64,000 nucleotides of DNA from Flammeovirgaceae bacterium SG7u.111 (GCA_034044135.1 CP139021.1:7044001-7108000); one strand, 5' to 3'; numbered from the stretch's first letter, positions 1 through 10,391 are shown. The notes: generated by a model from the sequence alone, not told the origin. Made by a program: numbers and translations.

Positions 1-1055
1 TATTTCCTGAATAATGGCTTACCTCGTTTTTGGTTTTTCACGTCTTCTGCTGTGAACAGCCCGAGCTCAATCAATTCCTCTTCCATTATTTTCTGTACGT
101 CTGCGGTATAGTCTATCAAATTATTACCTGGAACAAGCATTTGAATTCCCTGTTTCATCACTCTCAACACAGCATTATAAACCGCCTTTTGCCGTTCGGT
201 AAACTTTCCGCTCACGGGAATAGTACGGGTCAGGTCAGAAGCATAATTAGCATACTCAGCCCCAAAATCCATTAAAAGCACATCCCCATCTTGGCACTGT
301 TTAGCATTGGAGATATAATGTAGAACGCAAGAGTCTGAGCCCGAAGCGATGATAGGTTCATATGCCGACCCTCTTGAGCGATTCCTCAAAAACTCATGCA
401 TCATTTCTGCCTCTATTTCATATTCCCACACCCCTGGCTTCACAAATTTCAACACTCGCTCGAAGCCTTTTTTGGTAATTCCACAAGCATGCTTTATCAA
501 CTCAACTTCCGTTTCAGATTTGATCACTCGGAGGTGATGCATTATTGGGGACAAACGCTCATATTCATGCAGGGGAAATTTCTCTTTACACCATTTTATG
601 AAGCGGGCATCCCTCGTTTCCACATCTTCTCCTGCCCTCAAGTGCTCATTTGTGTTCAAATAAATTCTTTCGGCTTCGTAAACCAACCTTGTCAGCACAT
701 CATTCATACTGCTCAACCAGTAAACAGTTGGCACTCCCGAAGTTTCTCTTGCCTGTTGTTTGGTATATTTTGCCCCTTCCCAAATCGCTATCAACTCACT
801 CGTTTCTTTCAAAAAAAGAATTTCACGGTGCTTTTCCTCCCTCGCATCGGGAAAAACCACTAACACCGACTCTTCCTGATTTATCCCACTTAAATAAAAA
901 ATATCTGAATGCTGTTTGAAAGGCATCACACCATCGGCACTGGTCGGCATAATGTCATTAGAATTTAATATGGCAATTGAGTTTGGTTTCATCTCTTTTG
1001 CCAAGTTCTTTCTATTTTTGATGAATAAAGAATTGTCGATTGGAGCGTATTTCAT
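1..1055 (-). CDS. pepP: Xaa-Pro aminopeptidase (aminopeptidase P, M24 family), 3' end outside window
   Basis: Reading the minus strand from ATG at 1055 gives an uninterrupted frame that runs off the left edge (about 351 codons seen). It starts MKYAPIDNSLFIKNRKNLAK and has an AMP_N-type N-terminal domain (residues about 1-140), followed by the M24 creatinase/aminopeptidase fold. In the second half, LLMDFGAEYANYASDLTR carries the two metal-binding aspartates spaced as in M24 enzymes. The family removes N-terminal residues that precede proline using two Mn ions in the cytoplasm. The later metal ligands lie outside the window, so activity cannot be fully judged. No signal peptide is visible. The gene is divergent from the protease at 1280 across about 220 bp. 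Confidence 0.9.
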   Translation of the reverse strand, partial: MKYAPIDNSLFIKNRKNLAKEMKPNSIAILNSNDIMPTSADGVMPFKQHSDIFYLSGINQEESVLVVFPDAREEKHREILFLKETSELIAIWEGAKYTKQQARETSGVPTVYWLSSMNDVLTRLVYEAERIYLNTNEHLRAGEDVETRDARFIKWCKEKFPLHEYERLSPIMHHLRVIKSETEVELIKHACGITKKGFERVLKFVKPGVWEYEIEAEMMHEFLRNRSRGSAYEPIIASGSDSCVLHYISNAKQCQDGDVLLMDFGAEYANYASDLTRTIPVSGKFTERQKAVYNAVLRVMKQGIQMLVPGNNLIDYTADVQKIMEEELIELGLFTAEDVKNQKRGKPLFRK

Positions 1056-1279
1056 GTCCTAATATATAATTAAGTTTAAGTTGTTTCAGCTACTCAATAA
1101 TCGATTAGCAGAACTTTTAACATCTCGATTACCGTTTAAAAATAAGCATATTTAGCTGAGCGACACATTTTTCCCTTTGCTAATTAGTAAAAGCATAGCT
1201 ATCAAAAACCATTTTTACTCACCCAATTATTGGTTTGAGATATCTAATTAAGAAATTTTACAATTTAATAAATCAACTA

Positions 1280-2812
1280 ATGAGAATTTTAATTGGAGTA
1301 TTGAGCTTTTTAATTCTTTCCTCTTCGGCTTTTGCCCAACAGCAAAAATACTGGGTCGTATTCAAAAAAAAGGAAATAAAAGAGCATGAAAACACAGCAC
1401 TTGTGTCTGAAAAAACACTTGAAAACAGAAAGTCACAAGAGATTCCTTTAATTCAATATTCTGATTTTCCAGTTTCTGCCTCCAATTTAGAAAGCGTAAA
1501 ACAAGAAGGGGCTGCTCCTCTTGTGGTATCCAAATGGCTCAATGCCGCAAGCGCAAAACTTACCCCCGAGCAAGTGAACAGGCTCAAGCAATTGCCTAAT
1601 GTAAAAAAAGTCATCCCTATCCGAGGAAAAATGCTTCCTGCTAAATATACCATGCCATCGCCATCTTATGCTACTGCCATCAGCCAAATGGAAGCCAACG
1701 TAATGGCCGAAGAAGGACTCACAGGCGAAGGAGTTGTTGTTGGTGTAATTGACGCTGGTTTTTTCGGTGCAAAAAACAACAAATACCTGAAAGAACTTTT
1801 CAAAGATAAGCGAGTATTGGGCGTAAAGGATTTGGTAAACCCTCTTAAAACCGACCATTACGATTCTATGGAAACTTTTTCGGACAGCCACGGAACGACT
1901 GTTTTGAAAATGATAACGGGGGTGAAAGGAAAAGGAGAGCAGTCAGGCTTTGCTACCAATGCTACATTTTACTTGGCAAGAACTGACCACGGTGACAACG
2001 AAACCAGAGGGGAAGAAGATAACTGGGTACAAGCAATGGAATGGATGGATAGCTTGGGCGTTCGGCTCATCAACACGTCTCTGGGCTATGCACTCGGTTT
2101 CGACGATCCTAATGAGAATTACAAGTTGGAAGATATGGATGGGCAAACGAGCATTATCAGCAAAGCCGCTCAAATCGCCAGCGATGAAAAAGGCATATTA
2201 CTCGTGGTTTCTGCTGGAAATGAAGGATCGGACCCAGCTTGGCGAATCGTTTCCACCCCTGCCGATGCTAAAGGTGTCCTTTCGATTGGGGCAACTGACC
2301 CAAGTGGGCTAAAAATGGGGTACAGCAGTATTGGGCCAGAAGAGTTACCTTACCTCAAGCCAAATGTTTCTTGCTTTTCTCTGAGCGGAACTTCTTTCTC
2401 CGCTCCGGTAATAACCGGTTTTGCCGCTTGTCTTTTGCAGAAAAAACCTGAAGCCAAGAATACTGAAATCATCAAAGTCATTGAGAAATCTGCACAGCTC
2501 TATCCTTATGGAAATAACTTCATAGGCTACGGAATCCCCAAAGCCTCCATGGCTCTTTCTCTGTTAAAAAATGAAATTGAGCTTACGGATTTGCCACAAA
2601 AAGTCTCTGCCGAAGGGAAGGATGTCTATACCGTAAAAGTGAAAGACAAAAAAATCACTAAGGGTATTATTTTCCACAAAAAGGATGAAAGAATAGTGCT
2701 TTTGCAAAATTATGTAAAAGGTAACAAGGGAAAGTTTGAAATAAAAAAAGCAAAAGATGCGCAATTCAGTTCTGTTATCATAGACGGTAGGGTCTATGAA
2801 ATTGCTTGGTAA
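1280..2812 (+). CDS. Secreted subtilisin-like serine protease (S8 family)
   Basis: Exported peptidase of 510 residues. I chose ATG at 1280 because it gives a clean signal peptide (MRILIGVLSFLILSSSAFA, then QQQ). An in-frame TTG at 1235 would put an odd basic extension before it. Catalytic residues are visible in S8 order: Asp158 in GVVVGVIDAG, His204 in DSHGTTV and Ser372 in LSGTSFSAPV. The oxyanion-side segment VVSAGNEG is also present. The region from about 20 to 120 resembles an inhibitor-like propeptide. After the protease domain comes an extension of about 90 residues ending YEIAW, with no obvious type IX sorting domain, so it may be periplasmic or leave by another route. A putative lipoprotein follows after 33 bp and could be co-transcribed. 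The substrate is unknown. Confidence 0.9.
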   Translation: MRILIGVLSFLILSSSAFAQQQKYWVVFKKKEIKEHENTALVSEKTLENRKSQEIPLIQYSDFPVSASNLESVKQEGAAPLVVSKWLNAASAKLTPEQVNRLKQLPNVKKVIPIRGKMLPAKYTMPSPSYATAISQMEANVMAEEGLTGEGVVVGVIDAGFFGAKNNKYLKELFKDKRVLGVKDLVNPLKTDHYDSMETFSDSHGTTVLKMITGVKGKGEQSGFATNATFYLARTDHGDNETRGEEDNWVQAMEWMDSLGVRLINTSLGYALGFDDPNENYKLEDMDGQTSIISKAAQIASDEKGILLVVSAGNEGSDPAWRIVSTPADAKGVLSIGATDPSGLKMGYSSIGPEELPYLKPNVSCFSLSGTSFSAPVITGFAACLLQKKPEAKNTEIIKVIEKSAQLYPYGNNFIGYGIPKASMALSLLKNEIELTDLPQKVSAEGKDVYTVKVKDKKITKGIIFHKKDERIVLLQNYVKGNKGKFEIKKAKDAQFSSVIIDGRVYEIAW

Positions 2813-2845
2813 GCCTACTTTTCCATAACTATTTTTTCTTACAAA

Positions 2846-3400
2846 ATGAAAATTCAAACTTTACTGACCACTCTTCTTTTTGCCATTCAGCTTAACAGTT
2901 GCATCACTCCAGAATCGGAACAAGCAAGTACTGAAGAATCTCTATATTACGACATTCAAGAAATGTTGAACCCTGAAATAGCACGCTTGCAAAGTGAAAA
3001 ACCAATGGTGAGAAAAGTTACCATGATGAATGGGGAAACTAAAACGGAAGAAATAAAAGTAGAAGATTGGAAAAAAGAACTTGCTGTTTTCCTTAATGCC
3101 AACATCAACAAACCCATCTTGAAAGGGAGCTACGAGATAGAAAAAAAAGAAGGTCTGATAACCTATACAGCCCTCAAAGAAGATTTGCCCATAAAAGAAA
3201 TGAAGGTAAAATACGTAGGAGAACCAACTACTAAAATTGAAGCAGTAGAAGAAAAAGAAACTGTGTTATTTCACAACAAGCGAGAACTGGGCGTAACTAT
3301 TACTGACGGAAAAATTGCCAGTTACAGCTTGGTGGGCTACCAAAAAATGCCAGCAAAAGACAGTTTGGTTTACAAAATAGAGGCAACTATCCTTTATTGA
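2846..3400 (+). CDS. Putative lipoprotein of unknown function
   Basis: A 184-residue protein with a lipoprotein signal: MKIQTLLTTLLFAIQLNSC, where LNSC is the lipobox and the cysteine would be lipidated. The mature part is rich in Lys and Glu, with alternating charged and hydrophobic residues suggesting beta strands. I do not recognise a family. It lies 33 bp behind the secreted subtilase on the same strand, so joint expression, and perhaps an inhibitor or accessory role, is possible but unproven. Its TGA stop directly abuts the stop of the convergent giant gene (TGA then TCA at 3398-3403), with no room for a terminator between them. Confidence 0.7.
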   Translation: MKIQTLLTTLLFAIQLNSCITPESEQASTEESLYYDIQEMLNPEIARLQSEKPMVRKVTMMNGETKTEEIKVEDWKKELAVFLNANINKPILKGSYEIEKKEGLITYTALKEDLPIKEMKVKYVGEPTTKIEAVEEKETVLFHNKRELGVTITDGKIASYSLVGYQKMPAKDSLVYKIEATILY

Positions 3401-6400
3401 TCACCTACCAGAAGAACCTACGGCTAGTTTTTTCTTCACTTGATGCACATTTCCCTGAAGGTCAAAAAGTTCGATGAACACGAGGTAATACCCTGTTCTC
3501 ACTTTTTGACCTTCATCGTTTGTCCCATCCCACCGAAAATAACTACCTTGCCCCAGCAAAGCATTTTGTATCAAGACCTTCACAGCCCTTCCGTTCAAAT
3601 CATAAATGATTATACTGGCGACTTGGGCATTTGAAGAGCAATTGAAACGTATGGTCGCAAAATCATCTACTCCATCTAAATTTGGGGTGAAAATTTCAGG
3701 TGCTACTTCAAAACATTCTTTTATTGAGTTTTCAACAACTAATTCCTTTCGCTGAGAATTGGGTTTTCCTGGTGTCGCATAGCCTTCCGTAGCTGCAGCC
3801 GAATGCCAGTTTTCAGGATCACTAGAAGGCAAATCATAAGCAATGCGCTCCAAAGAAACCCCTCCTACATCGTGGAGAAGGGAGAAATGCATATTTTCAT
3901 CGTAGTTCATTTCATCAATTACCAATCTCGAACTATCCAACAGAATTACGTTCCCCTCATCGTCATTGAAGGATGGCATTTTCATTTCTATCAGAATTGA
4001 ATCTGGCACAGTAGGGTACTCTGATTTGAATATGTTTTTATCTGAAGTAAGGACTAAAAATGATCTTGGCAGGAAAATCAAGCTGCTTTCACTAAGTACT
4101 TTTTCTTGCTCAACTTCTCCCTCTTTCTGAGTAGCCAACTCCCATTTTTTAAGGTCGATGTATTTATTTGAATAATTATAAATCTCAACAAAATCAACTC
4201 CTCCCGTTTTCGGGTTGAACAATACCTCACTTATCAGAACATCATTTGATTCAGCCTTTTCTGGCATCCTAAAAGTTATTTTTTGCCCCTTCATATCCGT
4301 ATTCCCAGCACAATCTTGTAGCCCTTTTACCGAAAAAGTATATTCTTGGGAAGGTAAAATTTCATCCCCAAGTTGCAAATTGACTTTTTGAGATTCGGCA
4401 GAAATATACCCAACCGATGTTATTTTGAGTGAAGGTTTAAATTCATATTCTGCATTCATCACCGAAAGACTGTCCAAATTCTCATCAAATACTACTTCCA
4501 AATTCAGCGAATCCTTTACAAATAGTTTTAAAAATTTTGGTGGGAAATGATCAGAAACAATTCCTTTCACAGAATTTTCACTTCCAGGAGTTCCCCCTTT
4601 ATCATCAACTGACCCAGCCCAGTTTTCCGAAGTATAGCAAGGATACTCCAGATCTACCATCTCTAAAGACCACCCTCCTTCAGCTTTCTCGCTATCAGCA
4701 TACCAGCTTTTTGAATATACAATACTAAAAACCAACTCACCTTGTCTATTTTCCAAACTCAATTCTTCGCCATCATTATTAAGCGAAAGCCAGCTTGGTA
4801 CGCCCATCACCTCCCCGAAACCTTGAAAGTGGAAAACTGCGTTTGCAGGGCAAAGAATCAAATATTGTTTGGGTAAAAGCAAGTTTTTTGGCAAAATCAC
4901 TTTTCCTTTTTCATCACTCAAGCTACATCCTTCAAGCGTAATAATTTTGTCCGAAGAATTGTATAGCTCCAAATATTCATACTCGGGCAAGCCAACAGCA
5001 GGTATAGGATCTGCCAATACTTCTGTAATCAACAATTCTTGAAAATTAGGCTGTTCGCCCAAGGCTAAAATAACTGAAGCCGAATCAAGTACATTTCCCC
5101 AGCAATCATAAATACTTGTTAACTTCAGTTCATAAATACTACCTTTTTCCAGCCCATCTCTCAAAAAAAGCTTGACAACTTGCCCATCTACTTTTAAGTC
5201 CGAAATAAAAATATAGGGATCAAAAACAAAGTTTGGAGTAGAAATTAGCAAAGAATCAGGCGCTTCTGAAAAGACCAACTCTAACGTATCTGGTGAAATC
5301 AATCGGTACGATTGCAATACATAAGGTTCTTCATCTTTCAATTTCCCATTTACCGAATTAATCCTGCCCGGAGTTCCTCCCAACACATCCTCCGAAGCCC
5401 GCCAGTTGGCTGCTCCATTTCCACATTTCGTTTCCAAATCGATCATTTCTAATGACCAGCCGCCGTTGGACTTTCCATCATCGCCGTACCAGTTGTCAGA
5501 GTAGGAAACTGAGAAAACTGTAACACCATTTGGATTGGATAGGCTCAAGGTTTTCCCCGCATTGGTAAGGCTTGGAAAAGAGGAAATGCCCAAGACATTC
5601 TCGATTCCAAATTCGGTTTCCTTTCCATTTTTACAAACAAGCACATAAGATTTTGAAGGAAGCAAGTAGTCTGGAATTTCCGCAGAACCATTTCCATCAT
5701 TCAAGACCATCCCGCCCAAATTCAGCAAGCTGTCTGTCGAGTTATACAGCTCAATATATTCTGTTTCGGATAGCCCAACCGAGGGTGATTCGTCTGCCAT
5801 GACCTCGGTGATCAGTAAGCCTCCTATTTGAGGGATTTTCCCCAAACCAATCAGAAAGCTATCCACCAGCACATTTCCTACGCAATCGCTGATTCCTTGA
5901 ACCTTAAATTTGTAAAACCTTCCCGAATCAAGGGCTTGGGGAAAAATGGTTTCGACTTGGATTGGAGAAATCAAGAGAGCCGAATCTACTTTTTCATTTT
6001 CGAGAAGAAAGTTGTCTTTTGACGAAAGAACTAACGAGTCGATTTCTTCGGAAAAAATGATTCCAATTTTTCCATTTAAAACCAATTCCCAACTTACAAT
6101 TTGAGGAGCAAGTGTATCCACGAAAACCCCATTCACAGAATTCACTCTGCCAGGTGTACCACCCAAGCTACCTTCCGAAGCCCGCCAGTTGGCAGCTCCG
6201 CTGCCACACTTCGTTTCCAAATCGATCATTTCCAACGACCAGCCGCCATCCGATTTTTCATCATCACCGTACCAATCACTGGAATAAAAAACAGATGAAA
6301 TCAGGCTATCATCCACAGTAACCAAAGAGATAGTTTCCCCCGAATTGGTAAGCGAAGGAAAGGATGAAATTCCTAAGCAATTTTCGATCGAAAACTCAGT

Positions 6401-9400
6401 TTCTTTGCCTTTTGGGCAAATGAGCAAATAGGATTTGGGAGGGAGGAGATGATGAGGCAAACTCACTTTTTTACTGGCATCTTGCAAAGCCACAGACAGT
6501 AAACTCAAGGTATCGTCTGTAGGGTTGTACAACTCCAAATACTCCACTTCTGGCAAACCTTGACTTGGCGACGGATCGACCATTAATTCACTTATCAACA
6601 AGTTATTCACACTTACTTTTTGAGGAATATTTACCAAAAAAGTATCCTGTTCCATCACGTTTCCATCTAAATCAGCCACTCCTTCTACTACCAAATTATA
6701 CGATTTCCCAAACTCAACTTCTTCTTCAAATAGTAGCTCAACTAGTGAGTCTTCAAATAATTCCACTTCCTGTGGGTATCCAATTTGTTGGAAGGCGAAA
6801 TGGTTAAATGCCTTAGCGGAAGTTTCATTGAGTGGCTCGGAAAATGTCAGCAAAAGTGTAGCCCTGCCTTTCAAAATCAGTGTATCTAAGCTAGGTGGGC
6901 TTGTGTCCCATTCAAACGATATTTCACTAGCTGGAGCAAGCTTTTTGGTAGCTAATTTCACTCTATCCGTCCTCAACTTATAAGGAATATTTTCTTTAAA
7001 AGGCTTAGCAAAAAACAAGGTTACTATTTCAGGTTCTTCCTCATTTACAACTACGTTTAGCGGTTTTCCAGCTCCAGCAACCTCAAACAGATATGCTTCA
7101 ATTTCTGCATCTAGTTCTTCTTCATAAATCACTTCTAAGATATTAGCCGCTATCACCTTTGCCTCCAACAAAAAATTATGATACACGAAAGTTTCAGAAA
7201 GGCTATCCACCTTTTTCCCGTCACCAGCAATCACATTCTTTACCCAAACTGTCTGTAGGCTATCCTCCTCAAAAGACTGTGGAAAATGAAAATCAACAGC
7301 TTGGGAATTGGCTTGAACTAAAGAGTCCGCCACGGAACTCGATACGAAAGCATGAATGGAACCTGGAAATGTTATTTGCTTGGAAAACCAAATACGTAGG
7401 CTGTTTTCCGACAACACTTCTGTCTCAAAAATGGCGGGAAACTGCGCCTCAAACTCTACTGCTATGCTATCCACCAAATTGCCTTGTAGGTCTTCCATCT
7501 CCAGTAAAAGCAACCGATTGTTTGCCTGAAAAATGGTTGGAAAACCGAGCTCTACTTTGTTGGAAGCCGATTCTAGTTTTGAAATAGTTGTGGGGTAATC
7601 AGTCGTATTTAAGGTAAATCTATTTGACTTTAGCAGCACCGAATCGGAAAGCTCTTCGGAAAATATCAGAGCCAAAACCGAATCATTTTTCACTCTCAAA
7701 CCCAGCAATTCGGGAGGTTTTTCATCGTAAACAACCGACCTATTCCGGGTGTACATCGTATTCCCAACCTCATCTTTCACCCCTGTTATTTTTAAATTAT
7801 AGGGCTGCTCTGGTTGCAAACTATTTTTGAAACTGAGCCAAACAACTGCTGGGTTCAGCGAGTCCCTTACAGCTTGGAAAGGATGCCCGATATCGGGGCC
7901 TAACTCATAAAAATTTACTATTCGTGCCGAAAGGGAATCTACTGGTTCGGTGAATACAACTTTGAGCATGGTGCCCTCGGTAGCAAATACCTGATCGGGA
8001 TCTACCGAAGGTCTTTTTGTGTCTCGGAAAAACTCAACTTCCTGCGGTAGGGGCATTGCATTTCCGTACACATCTTCAACATTCGAAACCTGAAGTGTGA
8101 GGGTTTTATTTTCAGAAAAAGGCTGTGGAAAAAACAAATGGACAAGGCTTCGATCGTTTTCATCCCTAACTGCCGCAATAGCATTTTCCTCCATTTCCAC
8201 TTCATAAAAATTTATTAGAGTGGAAGCTGAACTACTATCCACTTCTTCGGAGAAATAAATATCCACCGCAGAAGATGTAACCAACTCCGCTTTTATCAGA
8301 TCAGGCGGCTTGGTATCTGCAAAGTTGAAAACTAGCGAGTCGGTGTTGATAAGTCGATTCCCCAAGGTATCGGACAAATTCCGAACATATAAAGTATAGC
8401 CTTCCTCAATTTCAAAAGGCTCGGAAAAAACTAAGTTCAGGCTGTTTTCACCTGAAAAAACGAGCGATTGTGGATATGAGAAAAAGTTATCAACAGAGTA
8501 GTTGGACTTATCAACAGCTTCGGCTTCTCTCAATGCTTCATCAAACTCAATTATTAGTTCTGATCCCTCTAACCCACTTATTTTGAGTAATTTTGGAGGT
8601 TCTTCATCTGGCTTTGAATAATAAAAAAATTGTTGATAAGTTAGGCTATCGGGTTGATAACTACCTTCTATATCAGTCATATTCTCAATTTCCAGCTTAC
8701 TAGAACCATTTTCGAGAAATGGTTTTTCAAAGACCAACACTACTTTACGTGGGTCTGAAATATCTTGTGCAACAGAAGCCGGAACAATGGAATCGTTCAG
8801 TAAATAATTTGCCATATTTTCCGCCTGCGGCTTATTAAGATCCGTTGACCAAACCAATTCCAATTCAGTTCCGCTCACAGCATTTGCCGAAAGTGGAAAA
8901 GGATATTTAGTGATTTCAACATCATCAAAATAGAACTTATCCTCCCTCGCGCCCGATGAAAAATGAACTTGTATCCCAAAATAATTTCCACTTCCAACCC
9001 CCTCATCCACTGCCTCACCTTGCACACTATTATTGACATATAATTCCCAAACTCCATCTGGCTTTCTGATGACCTCAACTTCGGCAAATTCTTGTGCGCT
9101 GCTCAAAACTCCTTCACCGTCAAAAACTAATTCACTCCTACTCGAACCCGTTTGTTTATAAAGATGGTACGCCACCCCAGATGAGCTTGGCTCAAGCCTC
9201 GCTTCCACATAATAGCCGTCCAAATCCTCGTTGAGGTCTTCCGAATCGCTGATAAGATATACTCTGGCGAGGTTTCTAGTAACCAACGAGGAGGACAGGT
9301 TGGAAAAATCCAGTTTGAGGTTGAATTTCCAATGAACTATGTGCTGGGTAAAATCTAAATTTTGAGATGTGGAAATCCAGCCTTTTCTTGTTCCCGAACC

Positions 9401-9592
9401 ATTATCGAATATCGCTCTGAGTTCATTATTTTCGATGAGAAAGCCTCCCACCAGCCCAGACGTTCCTCCTTGGCTATAGACAGTTGAGCCATTTTCCAGG
9501 TTTATTCTGTTGAAATCTTCTAACAACTGAGCATTGCTTTTAGCTAAACTCAAGCATGACAGAATAGCAATAAAGTAAGCTGCCTTTTTCAT
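3401..9592 (-). CDS. Giant secreted lamin-tail-domain repeat protein with Ig-like modules
   Basis: A 2063-residue exported protein. Residues 1-21 are a signal peptide. Residues about 22-230 look like a concanavalin/laminin-G-type beta sandwich (starts LLEDFNRINLENGS). Residues about 235-990 are a series of Big_5/SbsA-like Ig modules, recognisable by repeats such as VFSEPFEIEEGYTLYVRNLSD. Lamin-tail domains start near residues 996, 1257, 1518 and 1787 (motifs LLISELMVDPSPSQGLPE and LLITEVMADESPSVGL). The first three alternate with an Ig module at a period of about 260 residues. Residues about 1965-2063 form a FlgD-like Ig domain (FTPNLDGVDDFATIRF, then FRWDGTNDEGQKVRTGYY), a C-terminal module common on type IX secretion cargo. 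Probable role: surface adhesin or scaffold; no catalytic domain is seen. Confidence 0.85.
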   Translation of the reverse strand: MKKAAYFIAILSCLSLAKSNAQLLEDFNRINLENGSTVYSQGGTSGLVGGFLIENNELRAIFDNGSGTRKGWISTSQNLDFTQHIVHWKFNLKLDFSNLSSSLVTRNLARVYLISDSEDLNEDLDGYYVEARLEPSSSGVAYHLYKQTGSSRSELVFDGEGVLSSAQEFAEVEVIRKPDGVWELYVNNSVQGEAVDEGVGSGNYFGIQVHFSSGAREDKFYFDDVEITKYPFPLSANAVSGTELELVWSTDLNKPQAENMANYLLNDSIVPASVAQDISDPRKVVLVFEKPFLENGSSKLEIENMTDIEGSYQPDSLTYQQFFYYSKPDEEPPKLLKISGLEGSELIIEFDEALREAEAVDKSNYSVDNFFSYPQSLVFSGENSLNLVFSEPFEIEEGYTLYVRNLSDTLGNRLINTDSLVFNFADTKPPDLIKAELVTSSAVDIYFSEEVDSSSASTLINFYEVEMEENAIAAVRDENDRSLVHLFFPQPFSENKTLTLQVSNVEDVYGNAMPLPQEVEFFRDTKRPSVDPDQVFATEGTMLKVVFTEPVDSLSARIVNFYELGPDIGHPFQAVRDSLNPAVVWLSFKNSLQPEQPYNLKITGVKDEVGNTMYTRNRSVVYDEKPPELLGLRVKNDSVLALIFSEELSDSVLLKSNRFTLNTTDYPTTISKLESASNKVELGFPTIFQANNRLLLLEMEDLQGNLVDSIAVEFEAQFPAIFETEVLSENSLRIWFSKQITFPGSIHAFVSSSVADSLVQANSQAVDFHFPQSFEEDSLQTVWVKNVIAGDGKKVDSLSETFVYHNFLLEAKVIAANILEVIYEEELDAEIEAYLFEVAGAGKPLNVVVNEEEPEIVTLFFAKPFKENIPYKLRTDRVKLATKKLAPASEISFEWDTSPPSLDTLILKGRATLLLTFSEPLNETSAKAFNHFAFQQIGYPQEVELFEDSLVELLFEEEVEFGKSYNLVVEGVADLDGNVMEQDTFLVNIPQKVSVNNLLISELMVDPSPSQGLPEVEYLELYNPTDDTLSLLSVALQDASKKVSLPHHLLPPKSYLLICPKGKETEFSIENCLGISSFPSLTNSGETISLVTVDDSLISSVFYSSDWYGDDEKSDGGWSLEMIDLETKCGSGAANWRASEGSLGGTPGRVNSVNGVFVDTLAPQIVSWELVLNGKIGIIFSEEIDSLVLSSKDNFLLENEKVDSALLISPIQVETIFPQALDSGRFYKFKVQGISDCVGNVLVDSFLIGLGKIPQIGGLLITEVMADESPSVGLSETEYIELYNSTDSLLNLGGMVLNDGNGSAEIPDYLLPSKSYVLVCKNGKETEFGIENVLGISSFPSLTNAGKTLSLSNPNGVTVFSVSYSDNWYGDDGKSNGGWSLEMIDLETKCGNGAANWRASEDVLGGTPGRINSVNGKLKDEEPYVLQSYRLISPDTLELVFSEAPDSLLISTPNFVFDPYIFISDLKVDGQVVKLFLRDGLEKGSIYELKLTSIYDCWGNVLDSASVILALGEQPNFQELLITEVLADPIPAVGLPEYEYLELYNSSDKIITLEGCSLSDEKGKVILPKNLLLPKQYLILCPANAVFHFQGFGEVMGVPSWLSLNNDGEELSLENRQGELVFSIVYSKSWYADSEKAEGGWSLEMVDLEYPCYTSENWAGSVDDKGGTPGSENSVKGIVSDHFPPKFLKLFVKDSLNLEVVFDENLDSLSVMNAEYEFKPSLKITSVGYISAESQKVNLQLGDEILPSQEYTFSVKGLQDCAGNTDMKGQKITFRMPEKAESNDVLISEVLFNPKTGGVDFVEIYNYSNKYIDLKKWELATQKEGEVEQEKVLSESSLIFLPRSFLVLTSDKNIFKSEYPTVPDSILIEMKMPSFNDDEGNVILLDSSRLVIDEMNYDENMHFSLLHDVGGVSLERIAYDLPSSDPENWHSAAATEGYATPGKPNSQRKELVVENSIKECFEVAPEIFTPNLDGVDDFATIRFNCSSNAQVASIIIYDLNGRAVKVLIQNALLGQGSYFRWDGTNDEGQKVRTGYYLVFIELFDLQGNVHQVKKKLAVGSSGR

Positions 9593-9785
9593 GAGAAGAA
9601 CGCTTAGGTGATACCACTCCCTTTAATTTAAGCAAAACCATAACAAACCTTAAGTCTTTGTTATGAAAAGAATAAAAATATCTCCTTAAAATAGTATTCC
9701 ATCTTAGATTTTTCCACTTCCATATCTCTTCTTAGTTATTTTTAATCGAACTTTGCACCATTATTTACACAACCACAACAGAATA

Positions 9786-10391
9786 ATGGACAGCATTTTA
9801 GCAGTTGAATTAGGCATCAACAGTGATGTGATGCACTGGGTAATTGTTCCCCTTCTTATTTTTATTGCCCGCATTTGCGATGTATCTATCAATACGTTAC
9901 GGGTTATGTTCATGCTCAGTGGACGAAAAGGTATTTCTACTATTCTAGGCTTTTTAGAAGCGCTAATTTGGCTACTTGCCATCAGCCAAATTTTGCAAAA
10001 TATAGGCAGTGTGATAACATACATTGCGTACGCTGGAGGTTTTGCAACAGGAATTTATGTAGGGATACTCATTGAAGATCGACTTGCCATTGGGACTATG
10101 ATAGTGAGAATCATCACCCAAAAAGATGCTTCGGAACTGATAGAAGCGCTGAAAGAAAAAGGCTTTGGGCTTACCTACCTCGATGCCCTCGGAAAGAAGG
10201 GCAAAGTGAATATTATTTTTACCATCACCAAACGGAAAAACCTAGACCGCCTTTTAGGACTGATAGAGCAATACAATCCCAATGCCATGTACACCATTGA
10301 AGGGCTAAAACATGCACGGGAGTACCATGACATCATGCCCGAGTCGAGGGAAAATCCACTGAGAAGGGTTCGTGGGATGATAAGAAAGTAG
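9786..10391 (+). CDS. DUF2179/UPF0316-type membrane protein
   Basis: A 201-residue protein beginning MDSILAVELGINSDVMHW. It has about three N-terminal membrane segments (residues about 15-95, including IARICDVSINTLRVMFMLSG) and a soluble C-terminal domain (about 105-200) containing KKGKVNIIFTITKRKNLDRL, as in the DUF5698 plus DUF2179 (UPF0316) family. The C-terminal domain may bind a small ligand; the family has no firmly assigned function. The ATG at 9786 is preferred over an upstream in-frame TTG at 9753, because that TTG falls inside a promoter-like box, GAACTTTG at 9748-9755 (one mismatch to TAnnTTTG). Confidence 0.85.
   Translation: MDSILAVELGINSDVMHWVIVPLLIFIARICDVSINTLRVMFMLSGRKGISTILGFLEALIWLLAISQILQNIGSVITYIAYAGGFATGIYVGILIEDRLAIGTMIVRIITQKDASELIEALKEKGFGLTYLDALGKKGKVNIIFTITKRKNLDRLLGLIEQYNPNAMYTIEGLKHAREYHDIMPESRENPLRRVRGMIRK

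Noticed and set aside
1235-1279. Upstream TTG start for the subtilisin-like protease
   Set aside because: It would add 15 residues before a complete signal peptide; ATG at 1280 is better.
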